A DNA stretch of 8,259 nt from Cytophagaceae bacterium (GTDB lineage: Bacteria > Bacteroidota > Bacteroidia > Cytophagales > Spirosomataceae): the NCBI GenBank assembly GCA_947461155.1, contig CANHKE010000042.1, positions 1 through 8,259 on the forward strand, in the 5' to 3' direction. The notes beneath the pieces were generated by a model, which saw only the letters and a list, made by a program, of their open reading frames with translations, was not told the origin of the DNA and made no database searches. The translations under genes and the position numbers were made by a program. Below are positions 6,936 through 8,259 of this stretch, piece after piece (positions within the stretch are counted from its first letter, which is position 1; each line of letters opens with the position of its first letter).

Positions 6936-7469
6936 ATGTTGATAAATTATACCCTTTCTGTATTTACCACAAACACGGTTGGCCTACTCAATCGCATCAC
7001 GATCATATTCACGCGTCGGCGTTTGAATATCGAGAGTTTGACGGTTTCGGAAACGGAGCGTCTGGGCGTATCGCGTTTTACGATTGTGATTCGGAGCGAA
7101 AATCGGGATGTAGTGGAGAAATTGGTTCGCCAAATCCGTAAGGTGACAGATGTTTTGGCGGTTTATGGGTATTTAGATGATGAAATCATCTTTAATGAAG
7201 TAGCGCTGTTTAAATTGGCCACGCCGCTAGGTGGTGAGCCGATTGACGTCAAGACGATTAATTTGGATTGGAATGCCAAAGTCGTGCATTGGGGTTTGGA
7301 ATATGTGGTGGTGGAAAAAAATGGCACGGAAGATGAATTAAGTGAATTTTATGCCTACTTGAAAAAGTGGGAAATTTTAGAGTACATCAAATCTGGACGT
7401 ATTGCCGTAGGTAAAACGGAAAAAGGTTTGGTTGAATTTCTTCCCGAAGGAAATTGGGAAATCGTATAA
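6936..7469 (+). CDS. ilvN: Acetolactate synthase, small regulatory subunit
   Basis: IlvN activates IlvB and carries the valine feedback site. With the ATG at 6936 the protein has 177 residues. An in-frame TTG at 6927 would add three residues and overlap ilvB by 8 bp. I prefer the ATG, which lies one base after the ilvB stop, with GAGG at 6922-6925 at a workable distance. An N-terminal ACT domain (about 3-78) contains TTNTVGLLNRI and LNIESLTVSETE; a C-terminal ALS small-subunit domain follows (about 85-172). Asn13, Gly16 and Asn31 align with the E. coli IlvH valine-contact residues Asn11, Gly14 and Asn29, so valine inhibition is probably retained. This is a single-ACT small subunit like bacterial IlvH, not the duplicated plant form. 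ilvC starts 33 bp downstream. Confidence 0.94.
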   Translation: MLINYTLSVFTTNTVGLLNRITIIFTRRRLNIESLTVSETERLGVSRFTIVIRSENRDVVEKLVRQIRKVTDVLAVYGYLDDEIIFNEVALFKLATPLGGEPIDVKTINLDWNAKVVHWGLEYVVVEKNGTEDELSEFYAYLKKWEILEYIKSGRIAVGKTEKGLVEFLPEGNWEIV

Positions 7470-7502
7470 TCGAAAAAAGTATATCAATTAAAAAACAAAA
7501 AA

Positions 7503-8259
7503 ATGGCAAAGATTAATTTCGGTGGAGTAGTTGAAGACATCGTAACAAGAGAAGAGTTTCCTTTAGAGAAAGCTAGACAAGTATTGGCTGACCAAACGAT
7601 TGCAGTTATTGGATACGGCGTTCAAGGTCCAGGTCAAGCGTTAAACATGAAAGACAATGGTCTTAATGTAATCGTTGGACAGCGTAAAGGTAAAACCTAT
7701 GACAAAGCTGTCGCTGACGGTTGGGTTCCAGGTGTGACTTTATTTGAAATCGAAGAAGCTTTAGAAAAAGGTACAATCATTTGTTACTTACTTTCAGATG
7801 CTGCGCAAATCGAATTATGGCCAACAGTGAAGAAATATTTAACGGCTGGCAAGTCGCTTTATTTCTCACACGGTTTTGGAATCACATATAAAGAGAAAAC
7901 AGGTATCGTTCCTCCAGCAGATGTGGATGTATTCCTAGCTGCACCAAAAGGTTCAGGTACGTCATTGCGTCGTTTGTTCGTAGCAGGTAAAGGCTTGAAC
8001 TCATCGTTCGCGGTTTACCAAGATGCGACAGGAAAAGCACGTGAAAAATGTATCGCGATGGCGATCGGTGTAGGTTCTGGATATTTATTCGAAACGGATT
8101 TCTACAAAGAAGTAACATCTGACTTAACAGGTGAGCGTGGAACTTTGATGGGTGCGATCCAAGGTATTTTTGCTGCTCAATACGAAGTATTGCGTGAAAA
8201 TGGTCACTCTCCTTCTGAGGCTTTCAACGAAACTGTTGAAGAATTAACACAATCATTGA
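7503..8259 (+). CDS. ilvC: Ketol-acid reductoisomerase, 5' part (cut by window end)
   Basis: IlvC isomerises and reduces acetolactate or acetohydroxybutyrate with NAD(P)H and Mg2+, giving the substrates of IlvD. The frame stays open for 252 codons to the window edge; relative to the short class I enzymes (about 330-350 residues) roughly the last quarter is missing. The N-terminal Rossmann fold shows GYGVQG (37-42) and the cofactor loop GQRKGKT (59-65). Its basic residues suggest NADPH preference, which is an inference. His123 in FSHGFGI is the conserved active-site histidine. The C-terminal helical domain begins with DLTGERG, whose Asp207 and Glu211 are the first two Mg ligands. The ATG follows an A-rich tract (7489-7502) without Shine-Dalgarno, typical of highly translated Bacteroidota genes. 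Arginine is encoded only by CGT and AGA here, unlike lhgO, which fits strong expression. Confidence 0.95.
   Translation, partial: MAKINFGGVVEDIVTREEFPLEKARQVLADQTIAVIGYGVQGPGQALNMKDNGLNVIVGQRKGKTYDKAVADGWVPGVTLFEIEEALEKGTIICYLLSDAAQIELWPTVKKYLTAGKSLYFSHGFGITYKEKTGIVPPADVDVFLAAPKGSGTSLRRLFVAGKGLNSSFAVYQDATGKAREKCIAMAIGVGSGYLFETDFYKEVTSDLTGERGTLMGAIQGIFAAQYEVLRENGHSPSEAFNETVEELTQSL

Noticed and set aside
8230..8259. Premature stop (TGA at the last three bases) truncating ilvC
   Set aside because: The final TGA is out of frame; the ilvC frame reads TCA-TTG-A and is simply cut by the window edge.

Overview
This 8.26 kb window looks like ordinary chromosome from a member of the phylum Bacteroidota. 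Three things point that way. Two putative promoters match the Bacteroidota -33/-7 pattern (TTG, then TAnnTTTG). Start codons are preceded by A/T-rich sequence and mostly lack a Shine-Dalgarno motif. The protein sequences, the ketol-acid reductoisomerase especially, read like Bacteroidota versions. A Cytophagales-like freshwater or soil organism is plausible, but placement below phylum is a guess. All six genes are on the + strand, and coding density is high.

Layout. Positions 1-227 are non-coding and hold a long nested inverted repeat (42-114), a perfect 14-bp palindrome (149-162), an 11-bp-period direct repeat and a promoter. Next is lhgO (228-1430), an FAD-dependent L-2-hydroxyglutarate oxidase that repairs or recycles a 2-oxoglutarate by-product. 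A 157-bp gap (1431-1587) carries three short palindromes that resemble a REP-type repeat cluster. An ABC exporter half-transporter follows (1588-3336), with six membrane segments and a complete nucleotide-binding domain; its substrate is unknown.

From 3437 to the right edge runs a branched-chain amino acid operon: ilvD, ilvB, ilvN and ilvC, the last cut by the window end. Together the products cover the shared isoleucine/valine steps. Acetolactate synthase (IlvB catalytic, IlvN regulatory) makes acetohydroxy acids, IlvC reduces and isomerises them, and IlvD dehydrates the diols to 2-keto acids. A promoter lies directly upstream of ilvD and implies a leader of only about 16 nt, too short for a leader-peptide attenuator or T-box. 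Control is therefore more likely at initiation, plus valine feedback through IlvN, whose valine-contact residues are retained.

I find no convincing undescribed system. The items worth a second look are non-coding (the 42-114 inverted repeat, the candidate operator upstream of lhgO, the palindrome cluster at 1445-1552, the ilvD-ilvB hairpin), plus a histidine where the ABC A-loop aromatic is expected.
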